Positions 27,156 through 35,881 of a stretch of DNA of 64,000 nt are shown here, piece by piece. The position numbers and the translations under genes were made by a program. Under the pieces are notes generated by a model. That model saw only the letters and a program-made list of their open reading frames with translations, did not search any database and was not told where the DNA came from. Source of the DNA: Pseudomonadota bacterium (GTDB taxonomy: Bacteria; Pseudomonadota; Gammaproteobacteria; Steroidobacterales; Steroidobacteraceae); NCBI GenBank assembly GCA_018241505.1, contig JAFEDS010000009.1:186001-250000 (forward strand), read 5' to 3'. Numbering within the stretch: position 1 is the stretch's first letter; each line of letters begins with the position of its first letter.

Positions 27156-28077
27156 TAAACAGACCGACGGACCGTACGCCATTGAGGTACGAGCGTTGAC
27201 CAAACGCTTCGGTCAGCGCGTCGCGATCGAAGACCTATGTATGCACGTGAGACATGGTCAGATCCAGGGCCTTGCGGGCGCGAATGGGGGCGGGAAATCA
27301 ACTTCTCTGCGCGTCCTTTCCGGTTTGCTCGAGCCCGATTCCGGGACTGCTCACGTTCTGGGTTATGAATTGCCGAGCCAGGAGGCTCGGGTGCGACGGT
27401 CAATCGGTTACCTACCGCAGCGAAACTGGTTGTATGCGGCTCTCAGCGTACGCGAAAACCTCGTATTTCGCGCGACTGTCTTTGGCTTGAAATCACCTTC
27501 CCGCGTCGCGGAACAGCAGATCGAAGCCTTCGGGCTCAATGCCTACGCGAGCAATGCAGTCGCGACGTTATCGGGCGGTCGCACACGGTTGGTCGAGCTT
27601 GCCGCGGTTTTGATTCACCAGCCGCGTGTGCTACTGCTCGATGAACCGACCGCTGGCTTGGATCCGGCCGCACGTCAGGTGATTTGGCGAAGACTGGCCT
27701 CTTTGGCAGCCCAAGGCGCTGCCATCGTACTCAGCACGCACGATCTAGCCGAGGCGCAGTTCTGCTCGCATCTCATTCTCATGAGCGAAGGTCGAACCGA
27801 GGTACAGGGAGCTCCGCACGAGATACCCAACCAACTTGATGCTTCGGCGATTGTAGTATCGGGACTCCAATCTGCTGTGGTCATGGAGTCACTCCCGCCA
27901 GGGCTGATGATGGCTGCCTACCCGCACGGCAACAATCTGCGTTTGGTGATTGCGCGCAAGTGTCTGGCCGAAGTCGAGAATCGGCTTGGATCTCTGGGCT
28001 GTTTGACGGAAAGAACGAGCCTCACTCTCGAGGATGCTGCGTTAGTCGTGGCTCACCGCGGAAGAGGGTTGCGATGA
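27148..28077 (+). CDS. ABC transporter ATP-binding protein
   Basis: 309 residues. Walker A GANGGGKST near residue 48, Q-loop GYLPQRN near 90, signature LSGGRTRLVELA near 145, Walker B VLLLDEPTAGLD near 165, and H-loop STHD near 197. The Y-to-G-rich NGGGKST and the CcmA/NodI-like overall form fit export-type ABC-2 systems. It overlaps the ketoacyl synthase by 8 bases and the permease by 4. Confidence 0.94.
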   Translation: MFDKQTDGPYAIEVRALTKRFGQRVAIEDLCMHVRHGQIQGLAGANGGGKSTSLRVLSGLLEPDSGTAHVLGYELPSQEARVRRSIGYLPQRNWLYAALSVRENLVFRATVFGLKSPSRVAEQQIEAFGLNAYASNAVATLSGGRTRLVELAAVLIHQPRVLLLDEPTAGLDPAARQVIWRRLASLAAQGAAIVLSTHDLAEAQFCSHLILMSEGRTEVQGAPHEIPNQLDASAIVVSGLQSAVVMESLPPGLMMAAYPHGNNLRLVIARKCLAEVENRLGSLGCLTERTSLTLEDAALVVAHRGRGLR

Positions 28078-29132
28078 TGAGAGTGTCATTGCGGCGCATC
28101 CTCGCTGTGGCGCGCACCGAGACGTTCCGGCTGCTGTTGGATCGTTCCAGCATGGGGCTCATTCTCCTCGTGCCAGCCGTGCAGCTGATACTTTTCGGGT
28201 TCGCCGTCAATTTGACACCTAAGGATGTTACTCTCGCGATTGCGCCCTCCTGCGGACGGCAGCGGGTCTCAATCGTCGAAGCTGCGGCGGCGACTCGAGC
28301 GTTCGCAGTGGTCACGGTAGATCACGATTCGTCGCCCAGCGAGTACATTGCGGATGGACACGCGCTAGTTGCCATGAGCTGTCAGGGCGACACGCTCTCT
28401 GTGGCTGCAGATGCCAGCGCTCCTTCGGCGGTTCGGCCTGCCGTGGCGAGCTTGCAGGTCGCGCTGTTATCTCAACTGGTGAGGGCATCAGCGCCGCGTA
28501 TTGAAACGCGATGGCTGTACAACCCACACGCGCGGACATCCTGGTGGTTAGCCCCAGGACTGATCGGTGTAGTGATCATGCTATCGATGCTCATGCTCGG
28601 CGCGATGACTTTGGTTCGAGACCGTGAGCAAGGGAGTTGGGAGGCCCTTCTTGCAACGCCTGTCACGGCACTCGACGCGTTGATCGGCAAGCTGACGCCG
28701 TACGTCATCCTCGCGATGGCACAAGCTGCCGTGGTCACTGTCTTGGCGAGACGGATCTTCGAAGTGCCCTTGTTGGGAAGCTTCAGCGTGTTAGTCCTTG
28801 CCGCGGGGCTGTTTGCCATCGCACACCTTGCCTTGGGGTTCGCCTTGTCGGCCATCGCCCAGACTCAGATTCAGGCGGTTCAAGCCGCTGTGTTCTTCTA
28901 CTTGCCGTCGATGTTGCTGTCCGGATTCATGTTTCCTTTTGAAGGGATGCCGCGGTGGGCACGACTGATCGGTGAGGTTCTGCCCCTGACGCACTTTGTG
29001 CGCGTAACGCGCAGTCTATTTCTCAAGGGCAATGCCGCCGCTGTTGTCAACTCGGAAATGTGGCCGGTCGCCCTTTTCGCACTCGTTGCATGCACGTTTG
29101 CAGTCATCGCATATCGTCGGAGACTCACTTGA
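28074..29132 (+). CDS. ABC-2 type transporter permease
   Basis: ATG 28074 overlaps the ATPase stop; the longer frame from 27960 is not used. It has 352 residues. An N-terminal membrane helix (about 20-45) is followed by a large periplasmic domain to about 165 and then five helices. The conserved LMLGAMTLVRDREQGSWEALLATPV and FMFPFEGMPRWARLIGEVLPLTHFVRV blocks of YhhJ-type permeases are present, read as separate parts. It exports the unknown product of the cluster. Confidence 0.92.
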   Translation: MMRVSLRRILAVARTETFRLLLDRSSMGLILLVPAVQLILFGFAVNLTPKDVTLAIAPSCGRQRVSIVEAAAATRAFAVVTVDHDSSPSEYIADGHALVAMSCQGDTLSVAADASAPSAVRPAVASLQVALLSQLVRASAPRIETRWLYNPHARTSWWLAPGLIGVVIMLSMLMLGAMTLVRDREQGSWEALLATPVTALDALIGKLTPYVILAMAQAAVVTVLARRIFEVPLLGSFSVLVLAAGLFAIAHLALGFALSAIAQTQIQAVQAAVFFYLPSMLLSGFMFPFEGMPRWARLIGEVLPLTHFVRVTRSLFLKGNAAAVVNSEMWPVALFALVACTFAVIAYRRRLT

Positions 29133-29665
29133 TCCGTTATCACTCTCGAAGACGTCCAATACTGCCCTCCATCGCCGCTAGGATGGCGGCGTTGCTCGTG
29201 CTTTTGGGGCTTGCAGCGTGCGCAGCCACACCCGGCCACGTGCATCGAGGCGAGACCGTGGACGAGGTTAACAACCAGAGCGGCCTTGCGCTGCAGGGAT
29301 ACGATCCTGTGGCGTATTTCAAAGAAGGCAAGCCGGCGATCGGAGATGCCGCGATCACCTACCGGTGGCACGGGGCAACCTATCGATTCAGCTCGCGGGA
29401 GGATCGGCAAGCCTTCGCTGCGAATCCAGAGCGCTACGCACCGCAATTCGGTGGTTATTGCGCCTTCGCGGTGTCGAGGGGCACAACCGCCAATGGCGAT
29501 CCTCACCAGTGGGCTATTGAGAATGATCGACTGTTTCTGAATAACAACGCCTTCGCAATGACTCTCTGGAACCGGGATCGTTCGGGAAACATCCAGGCGG
29601 GTAATGAGAACTGGCCTCTCCTTCCCAAGCGGCCCTTGATGGCGGGCCGCCAAACGCCGGATTGA
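29129..29665 (+). CDS. YHS domain-containing lipoprotein
   Basis: A TTG at 29129 overlaps the permease stop; an ATG at 29183 is an alternative. The lipobox is GLAAC and the mature part carries a YHS domain: LALQGYDPVAYFKEGKP, then FSSREDRQAFAANPERYAPQFGGYCA. YHS domains are linked to metal handling. It ends the operon and may support the di-iron protein, which is inference. Confidence 0.85.
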   Translation: MIRYHSRRRPILPSIAARMAALLVLLGLAACAATPGHVHRGETVDEVNNQSGLALQGYDPVAYFKEGKPAIGDAAITYRWHGATYRFSSREDRQAFAANPERYAPQFGGYCAFAVSRGTTANGDPHQWAIENDRLFLNNNAFAMTLWNRDRSGNIQAGNENWPLLPKRPLMAGRQTPD

Positions 29666-29692
29666 ACGTCAGTCACAGTCGAGATCCTCGCG

Positions 29693-29747
29693 GATCCGGT
29701 TCCAACTCACTGAGGTTTGGCGTGGAGTGTAGGGTGCTCGTGTTCGC
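29693..29747 (-). pseudogene. Small integrase fragment
   Basis: The minus strand encodes RTRAPYTPRQTSVSWNRI, matching RYRRPYTARQTSVSWSLM around the second catalytic Arg of the island integrase at 13.5 kb. Everything else of the gene is gone. It marks another old recombination scar, just after the YHS gene. Confidence 0.7.
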
Positions 29748-29754
29748 ACTAACG

Positions 29755-31047
29755 TCATGATCGGCACTGCGTTAGCGCACCCAACTTCTCCGCGGAACGC
29801 ATGGACTTCTTCATGAGGCTCTCCACTTCGATGCCGGCACGAATGAAGGGCGCAACCCCGAAGGAATGGTCCTTCACTCGCGGTTGATTCAGATAGTATT
29901 GAGCTGACCCGTCGCGACCGCGTGGCGAGGCATCGCGCGGACTCGGTGGCGGAGATCCGGCTGGCCACACGGGAGGGGCGCCTAAACCCGCACTCTGCAC
30001 GATATCAATCAAGCTCCATCGCCCATCCGGCTCCTTCTCGACTTTATCTCTGATCAGGCCAATGTAGCCGCGTATGGCGTTGGAAGAAAACCGGCGATCC
30101 AGATAGCCTTTGTTCACACCTTTGGCCATGGCGTATACAAACATCGCCGAGCCCGAGCTCTCCAGATAATTTCCCGGTGTCGTGGGCTGATCGATGACTT
30201 CGAGCCATAGCCCTGAGGGACGATCCTGATAGCGAACGAGCGTGCGTGCAATGTCATTTAGCAATCGAATCAAATAGCGGTGCGCCGGATATCCCGTGGG
30301 CACTTCATCGAGCACATCCACGAGCGACATGGCGTACCATCCAACGGCACGTGACCAGACGGCATTGGAGGTGCCGGTCTGCGGATTTGCCCAGAATTCA
30401 CCGTGCGTTTCATCCCAGCCATGGTGAAGAAGTCCGGTTTTCGGGTCGCGGCTGTGCGCGAAGATCACCGCATATTGATGGCGGATGTCTTCGAAAATTT
30501 TGGGTTCGCCGAAGCGACGGCCGTATTCGGCGTAGAACGGCAGGGTGAACCACAGGCCATCCAGCCAGACTTGGTGAGGACGCCAGGCAAACACACCATC
30601 GGTAGTGGTCGGGAGCTCTCTCATGGACTCGCGCACGAGTCGCGCGCCCTGCCGATACCGCTCATCACCCGTCTGCTCGTACATGCGAATGAACACCTGT
30701 CCGGTCGGGATCGTCTGCAGATGCTCAAACCCCTCCGGCGGAAATCCGGAGATCGATCCATCGGCCGCGACGAACCGGTTGACAATAGATTGCGCGTAAC
30801 GCCTCATGTCGGCGTCATTCGTGTGCTCCGCGAGGTCGAGCATTGCTACTGCGAGCGCGAGATTCCAGTATGTAAACGGCAACGGATTGCCGCGCCGCTG
30901 CTCCATCGCAACAGCCAAGTTTGTGGACCATTGCTGTGGTGAGAAACCGCATAGCTTGCCGGCCACCGGATGCTCACCGGCCCAGGCCGAAGTTGTGATA
31001 GCAAAGACGAGCAGTCCTGCGCTAAAGATGCGTACGAGTATCGGCAT
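29755..31047 (-). CDS. Glycoside hydrolase family 88/105 (unsaturated glucuronyl or rhamnogalacturonyl hydrolase)
   Basis: ATG 31047 is chosen because it gives a Sec signal (AGLLVFAITTSAWA); the open frame extends to 31146 without coding character. The 430-residue product has the alpha/alpha-barrel pattern with HQVWLDGLWFTLPFYAEYG, HHGWDETHGEFWANPQTG, and VWSRAVGWYAMSLVDVL, the last matching the conserved W-x-R-x-x-G-W block. It removes unsaturated uronic acids from oligosaccharides made by polysaccharide lyases. No lyase is nearby. Confidence 0.88.
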   Translation of the reverse strand: MPILVRIFSAGLLVFAITTSAWAGEHPVAGKLCGFSPQQWSTNLAVAMEQRRGNPLPFTYWNLALAVAMLDLAEHTNDADMRRYAQSIVNRFVAADGSISGFPPEGFEHLQTIPTGQVFIRMYEQTGDERYRQGARLVRESMRELPTTTDGVFAWRPHQVWLDGLWFTLPFYAEYGRRFGEPKIFEDIRHQYAVIFAHSRDPKTGLLHHGWDETHGEFWANPQTGTSNAVWSRAVGWYAMSLVDVLDEVPTGYPAHRYLIRLLNDIARTLVRYQDRPSGLWLEVIDQPTTPGNYLESSGSAMFVYAMAKGVNKGYLDRRFSSNAIRGYIGLIRDKVEKEPDGRWSLIDIVQSAGLGAPPVWPAGSPPPSPRDASPRGRDGSAQYYLNQPRVKDHSFGVAPFIRAGIEVESLMKKSMRSAEKLGALTQCRS

Positions 31048-31288
31048 GAGCAAACTCCATTGGCTGCTGATCGTCGTGGAGGTCGATTTACGGCCGCCCG
31101 CGCTTGCGCTCGCGTTGTTTGTCGTAGTGCATGCAGCGCTGCGCATCTTGGGATGGTACTCAACACGTCCGACTCAGTCACGATCGGACTGTCTACTATT
31201 TGGCTCCGCCGAGCGGATTCACCGTCCGACGCGGCGCGTTCCAACGTAACATCGGATTTCCGCCAAGCTTCTTTCGCAAGACATATCC

Positions 31289-31972
31289 ATGACTGTAAAC
31301 CAACTCGCACTATCGATTCTGCTGGCATCCACGGCATTGCTTACCGGCGCCGCCACGCCGGGCGAAGCTTCCAGCGCCCCGAGCCAGGGTCGTTACCGAC
31401 TGCCATTTGCCGACGGCACCGCAGTCAAAGTGTTTGATGATTTCCAGACGCATCGGCCGGCAGGCCGGGAAGACCTGTATGCCGTGAACGGCAAGGAGCC
31501 TTACCGGGTAGTTGCTGCGGCCGCCGGCCGCATCATGGCTATTCAGGACTCTTACGGGGAGCAGCAGAGCGGCCGCTCAGCGGCTCTTTGCCACAACAAT
31601 TACGTATGGATCGCACATGCCAACGGCGAATGGACCAACTACTCCCATATTGCACGCGGCTCCGTCACTGACAAGGCGCGACTGAAAGTGGGCGATCGGG
31701 TCAAAGCGGGTCAATACATCGGCGATGAGGATGCAATCGGGTGTGCGATGCTGAAGCACGTCCACTTCGAAGTGGCCGTGCCCGAAAACCGGATGCCGAT
31801 CGATCCCGGTGGCTTTCTGCAGGATAATGAGGGAGGCAAGCGAGAGCGAAATCCCCGTTTCTGCAGCGTGCCCGGAGAACTGGCGAAAAAGGGTGAAGAG
31901 TACGTTGCCACTGGCTGTGCTCGCTCTGAAGGCGCGAGATCCGATCACCTGTTACAGCGATGGCACGAATGA
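31289..31972 (+). CDS. M23-type (LytM) metallopeptidase, secreted
   Basis: 227 residues with a signal peptide (to about residue 25). The zinc-site pattern is present: an HRPAGREDLYAV His/Asp pair near 52 and HVHFE near 152. It may cleave peptidoglycan cross-links or other glycine-type bonds; YSHIARG between the motifs suits the family. No partner is visible nearby. Divergent from the GH88 gene across a 241-base spacer. Confidence 0.85.
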   Translation: MTVNQLALSILLASTALLTGAATPGEASSAPSQGRYRLPFADGTAVKVFDDFQTHRPAGREDLYAVNGKEPYRVVAAAAGRIMAIQDSYGEQQSGRSAALCHNNYVWIAHANGEWTNYSHIARGSVTDKARLKVGDRVKAGQYIGDEDAIGCAMLKHVHFEVAVPENRMPIDPGGFLQDNEGGKRERNPRFCSVPGELAKKGEEYVATGCARSEGARSDHLLQRWHE

Positions 31973-31978
31973 TCGGGC

Positions 31979-32377
31979 TCAAGCAACAGACATCAAATAT
32001 ATGATCCTTCCCAGCGCACCGACCGACAATGCGATGGTCGCCGTGGACTGGATGAGAAAGCCCGGGAATCGCCTCTTGGGATCCGCAACGTAGCCTATGA
32101 AATACACGATGCGACCCAACAGCCACGCAAGTCCGATGACGGCAGCCGTCGAGGGGCTCCAATATACTGCAAACAGCCACAGTGCCGGTAGAAAGATTGC
32201 GAGCCACTCCAAAGTATTGGTGTGCGCCCGAATACAACGTTCCAAGTAGGGATTGCCGGTCATGGTCGGGGCAAGAATGCCTGTCTTGCTGTGCGCGCGT
32301 GCGACTGTCACAGCCATCCCAAAACAGACCAGGCCCGTCAGTAGCGTGACGATCGCGACAGAGTAGTAAGCCTGCAT
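31979..32377 (-). CDS. MAPEG family membrane protein
   Basis: 132 residues with four membrane helices. MAPEG features are RAHSKTGILAPTMTGNPYLERCIRAHTNTLEW (glutathione-binding face) and GRIVYFIGYVADPKRRFPGF, read as two blocks. Family members are glutathione transferases or peroxidases in the membrane; the bacterial role is unclear. Convergent with the M23 gene. Confidence 0.9.
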   Translation of the reverse strand: MQAYYSVAIVTLLTGLVCFGMAVTVARAHSKTGILAPTMTGNPYLERCIRAHTNTLEWLAIFLPALWLFAVYWSPSTAAVIGLAWLLGRIVYFIGYVADPKRRFPGFLIQSTATIALSVGALGRIIYLMSVA

Positions 32378-32475
32378 GACGTTGCCTCCTGTTTTGAAGT
32401 GCTCGTTTCGAGCGTGAAATTCACAGATGGGTCGGTAGGGTTATTTTTGGCCGCTGCGGCTGATACCCTTTCGCC

Positions 32476-32961
32476 TCATGAAGCGCGTTGGAAGATCTCG
32501 CGGTATCGCGCGAGATACAATGGCCAACCGCGTGTGGAGGACACCGCGCCGCGCACTGCCTCCCAGTCATTCCCGTGGCGGTTGATGAATCTGTGCTCCA
32601 ATTCGACGCGCGTCCGACCTGGACCTTCGGCGGTGAAGCGCACTTCCCATTCACTTACCTTGCGCGGATCAATCTCTATTTGCCAATCTGGGCCGATGTT
32701 CCAGGTCAAAACCACTCGGTTGGGCGGGTCGTAGGCCAACACTCGCGCCCATCGGCATTCGCTCCCATCAACACCGCGGTCAAACAGGTAGCCACCGACG
32801 CGAGTCTCAAATACTGTCTCGGCGATCGGTACGCGCAGCAGGTTGTGTTCGGCAGGCTTGAATCTACCGAAGTCTCGGGTAAACACTTCGAACGCGCGCT
32901 CAATCGGCGCTTCAACAGAGATTGTCTGGCGAACCACGTTCTCGTTTGACTGTGTGCTCAT
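32476..32961 (-). CDS. SRPBCC (AHSA1-like) domain protein
   Basis: 161 residues of START/Bet v1-like fold: VRQTISVEAPIERAFEVFTRD at the start, GSECRWARVLAYDPPNRVVLTWNIG in the middle, and FTAEGPGRTRVELEHRF near 110. Ligand unknown. It overlaps the downstream end of the ArsR-type regulator by 4 bases, a very common pair in bacteria. Confidence 0.9.
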   Translation of the reverse strand: MSTQSNENVVRQTISVEAPIERAFEVFTRDFGRFKPAEHNLLRVPIAETVFETRVGGYLFDRGVDGSECRWARVLAYDPPNRVVLTWNIGPDWQIEIDPRKVSEWEVRFTAEGPGRTRVELEHRFINRHGNDWEAVRGAVSSTRGWPLYLARYREIFQRAS

Positions 32962-33278
32962 TTGCGCTCCTTGGGCGATTGCGCGAGGTTCGCCTGGTAG
33001 GCCGCCAGGGTCTTGCTCCAGAACTGCTCGAGCTCATTGCGAAGAGCCGCCAGGCCCGCGGGATTCACGCTGTAGATGCGCTGTTTGCCCGCCGGGGTAG
33101 CGGCCACCAATCCGGCAACCTCGAGAATCTTCAGATGCTGAGAAACCGCAGGTCGGCTGACCGGTAACGACCGGGCCAATTGACCCACCGAGCTTGGATG
33201 CTTGGCCAGCAATTCAAACACCGCTCGGCGCGTGGGGTCGGCGAGAGCGGCCCAGCTATTTCTGGTGTAAGCGATCAC
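32958..33278 (-). CDS. ArsR-type winged-helix regulator
   Basis: 106 residues. The winged helix is plain: AALADPTRRAVFELLA, then QLARSLPVSRPAVSQHLKIL, then GLVAATPAGKQRIYSVN. No cysteine metal site is seen, so it is of the non-metal ArsR subclass that accompanies SRPBCC proteins. First gene of the two-gene operon. Confidence 0.92.
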   Translation of the reverse strand: MIAYTRNSWAALADPTRRAVFELLAKHPSSVGQLARSLPVSRPAVSQHLKILEVAGLVAATPAGKQRIYSVNPAGLAALRNELEQFWSKTLAAYQANLAQSPKERK

Positions 33279-33387
33279 TAACAGGTAAGGCTACACTTAC
33301 GCGTTTCTCCAGTCAATTGGCGCCTCTTGCCGCAACTGCCGTTACGGGATCGCAACCCGTTGATCGACTCGAAGTTGCGCGGGGGTC

Positions 33388-33403
33388 CCGATAAAATTTC
33401 TCG
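33388..33403. promoter_or_regulatory. Recurring motif, possible Lrp-type site A
   Basis: CCGATAAAATTTCTCG in the 181-base spacer upstream of the amidohydrolase gene. Near-identical AT-rich sites lie at 36967, 37528 and 42416, all next to starts of the amino-acid cluster. The A/T core flanked by short GC ends resembles Lrp/AsnC boxes. Confidence 0.45.
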
Positions 33404-33459
33404 TTTGCCGCGGGAATCAATAGAAGATTTATAGGCACGCTTGCAACTGTAATAGTGGC

Positions 33460-34716
33460 ATGCAAACCGACGCTTCCTCCGCGTTTGGCATCAATCGAGA
33501 CCGGCTGCTCGCGCGGCTCGACGAGTTGGGCGCGGTCGGTAAGGATCCTGCGGGTGGGCGCACCCGCCACGCGCTAACCCTCGAGGACAGGGAAGCTCGC
33601 GATTTGATCGTCGGTTGGTTTCGTCAAGCGAAAGCGCGCGTGTGCGTAGACCGGATCGGTAACATCTACGGAGTGCTTGGAGGGGAGCTTGATGAACGAC
33701 CGGTGATGATCGGCTCACACATCGACACCGTAACCTGCGCTGGCGCTTTGGACGGTTGCTATGGAGTCATCGCCGGCATCGAGGTCCTGCAAGCTCTGAG
33801 TGAAAATCCGCTGCTGCGCCCGCAACGGATCGCTGTCGCTGCCTTTACAAATGAAGAAGGCGTGCGCTTCGCGCCCGACTTGTTGGGCTCGCGAGTGTTG
33901 GCACGAGACATGGACATTGAAGACGCGCTCGCCACATGCTCGCGGGCCGGGGTGACGGTGGGGCAGGAGTTGAAGCGCATTGGTTATGCGGGGGAGATGC
34001 CACCTTGGGAGCTACTGCCCCGAGCTTTTTTGGAGTTGCACATCGAGCAGGGACCGGTCTTGGACGCAGAGCGCGTACCACTCGGCATCGTTGAGTCCGT
34101 ACAGGGGCATTCGTGGTGGCAAATCGAGATCGCGGGCACCGCAAACCATGCGGGAACTACCCCTATGCACATGCGGCGCGATGCCGGGATGGCAGCGATG
34201 ACATTGGCGACCCACGCGGTGTTGCGCGCCGCGGATGGTGTCGGTCCGAACGTCGGAACTATAGGAACCATAGCTTTCGAACCGAACGCCATCAACGTGG
34301 TGCCGGGGCGGGCCACATTCACCATCGACTTTCGAGACTGCCGGGACGAGATGTTGGTTCACGCCGAGCAGTGGCTGCAGGAAGCATTGCGTGAGTTGCG
34401 GCTGGCCGGTTTCAGCACTCTGGCACGATGCCTGTCGCGTCATGCGCCGGTGCACTTCGATCAGGGCATCTGCGCGATGCTCGAGGACCTGGCCGCGGAG
34501 CTCGGGCTCGTGACTCGCCGAATGAGATCCGGTGCGAGCCACGATGCCCAAATGCTGGCTCGAGTGTGTCCAACGGCAATGATCTTTGTCCCAAGCCGCG
34601 GCGGAATCAGCCACAACCCGCAAGAGCATACTGACCCCGATGCTTTGTTCGTCGGAGCGCATTTGCTCCTGCATGCCACTTTACGACTGGCGCATAACGC
34701 CGGAGATTCACGATGA
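33460..34716 (+). CDS. M20-family Zn-dependent amidohydrolase (N-carbamoyl-L-amino-acid hydrolase / allantoate amidohydrolase type)
   Basis: 418 residues. Di-metal ligands: MIGSHIDTV near 85, DGCYGVIAGIE near 95, TNEEGVRF near 130, LELHIEQGPVLD near 190 and ISHNPQEHTD near the C-terminus. The substrate could be N-carbamoyl amino acids, allantoate or related ureides. It opens an operon with an M24 peptidase and an aldolase-like enzyme (4-base overlap with the next). Confidence 0.9.
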   Translation: MQTDASSAFGINRDRLLARLDELGAVGKDPAGGRTRHALTLEDREARDLIVGWFRQAKARVCVDRIGNIYGVLGGELDERPVMIGSHIDTVTCAGALDGCYGVIAGIEVLQALSENPLLRPQRIAVAAFTNEEGVRFAPDLLGSRVLARDMDIEDALATCSRAGVTVGQELKRIGYAGEMPPWELLPRAFLELHIEQGPVLDAERVPLGIVESVQGHSWWQIEIAGTANHAGTTPMHMRRDAGMAAMTLATHAVLRAADGVGPNVGTIGTIAFEPNAINVVPGRATFTIDFRDCRDEMLVHAEQWLQEALRELRLAGFSTLARCLSRHAPVHFDQGICAMLEDLAAELGLVTRRMRSGASHDAQMLARVCPTAMIFVPSRGGISHNPQEHTDPDALFVGAHLLLHATLRLAHNAGDSR

Positions 34717-35876
34717 ACATCCATGCATTCGATACCTCGGAATTCGAGCACCGGCTGCTGCGCGTCCAGGAGCGCATGCGCTACCACCGTCTGGACGCGT
34801 TGGTCGTGACCTCGCAACCGAACTTTCGCTATTTCAGCGGCTTCGACAGCCAGTTCTGGGAAAGCCCGACCCGGCCTTGGTTCCTCATTGTGCCAGCACA
34901 CGAGCGTTGCATTGCGGTGGTGCCGGAGATTGGCGCACCGGTGTTGGCGACCAGTTGGATTGACGATATTCGCACCTGGCCGGCGCCGCGTCCCGACGAC
35001 GACGGTGTGTCATTGTTGGCAGACGCACTGCATTCGCTGCCGCAACGCTTCGCGCGTATCGGGATGGAAATGGGCCGTGAGTCGACAGTGCGTATGCCGC
35101 TGATTGATTTCTTACGGCTGCGCGAGCGTTTGGCCATGAGCGGTACGGACGTGGCCGACGGTTCGGCGTGCATCTGGCAAGTGCGCAATATCAAGTCGCC
35201 CGCCGAGATAGCCTACATTCGCCAGAGCTGCGAGCTGGTGAGTGCCGCGTTCGAAGAACTGCCCTCTCAATTGGCCACTGGCCGCACGGAACAGGAAGTC
35301 TGCCGCGACCTGACGATGGACATCCTGCGCCGCGGAGCGCACGCGGTGCCGTTCCTGGCCGCCGCTTCCGGCAGCGGGGGCTATGCGCAGATCATTTCTC
35401 GTCCCACACGGCGTGTACTTCACGAAGGCGACGTGTTGATCATCGACGTCGGCGCCACCATCAACGGCTACTTTTGCGACTTCGATCGAAACTATGCCTT
35501 TGGGAAGTTGAGTGACCCCGCGCGCAGGGCGCAGGACGCGGTCTGGCGCGCTACGGAAGCGGGCATCGCAGCCGCGGTGCCGGGAGCGACGACGTCCGAT
35601 CTCTGGAGGACCATGACAGCAATTCTGGAGCGCGCAGGTATGCGTAAGAACAATGTCGGTCGCGTCGGCCACGGTCTTGGTCTGCAGTTGACCGAACCTC
35701 CATCCAACATGGCCGACGATCATACCGTGTTGGAGGCAGGCATGGTGATTACGATCGAGCCGGGTATGGAATATGAAGACGGCAAAATGATCGTGCACGA
35801 GGAGAATGTTGTGATCACGCCTGAGGGAGCGGAGTTGTTGACGAAGCGCGCGCCCCGCGAGATGCCAACCGTTTGA
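34713..35876 (+). CDS. M24 family Xaa-Pro peptidase / creatinase-like hydrolase
   Basis: 387 residues with an N-terminal creatinase-like domain (about 1-155) and a C-terminal pita-bread domain. Metal ligands are all present: IIDVGATINGYFCDFDR near 245, HGLGLQL near 325, TIEPGME near 350, HEENVVIT near 365. It could be an aminopeptidase P or an ectoine/creatine-type hydrolase. Overlaps the preceding gene by 4 bases. Confidence 0.9.
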   Translation: MNIHAFDTSEFEHRLLRVQERMRYHRLDALVVTSQPNFRYFSGFDSQFWESPTRPWFLIVPAHERCIAVVPEIGAPVLATSWIDDIRTWPAPRPDDDGVSLLADALHSLPQRFARIGMEMGRESTVRMPLIDFLRLRERLAMSGTDVADGSACIWQVRNIKSPAEIAYIRQSCELVSAAFEELPSQLATGRTEQEVCRDLTMDILRRGAHAVPFLAAASGSGGYAQIISRPTRRVLHEGDVLIIDVGATINGYFCDFDRNYAFGKLSDPARRAQDAVWRATEAGIAAAVPGATTSDLWRTMTAILERAGMRKNNVGRVGHGLGLQLTEPPSNMADDHTVLEAGMVITIEPGMEYEDGKMIVHEENVVITPEGAELLTKRAPREMPTV

Positions 35877-35881
35877 ACTCC

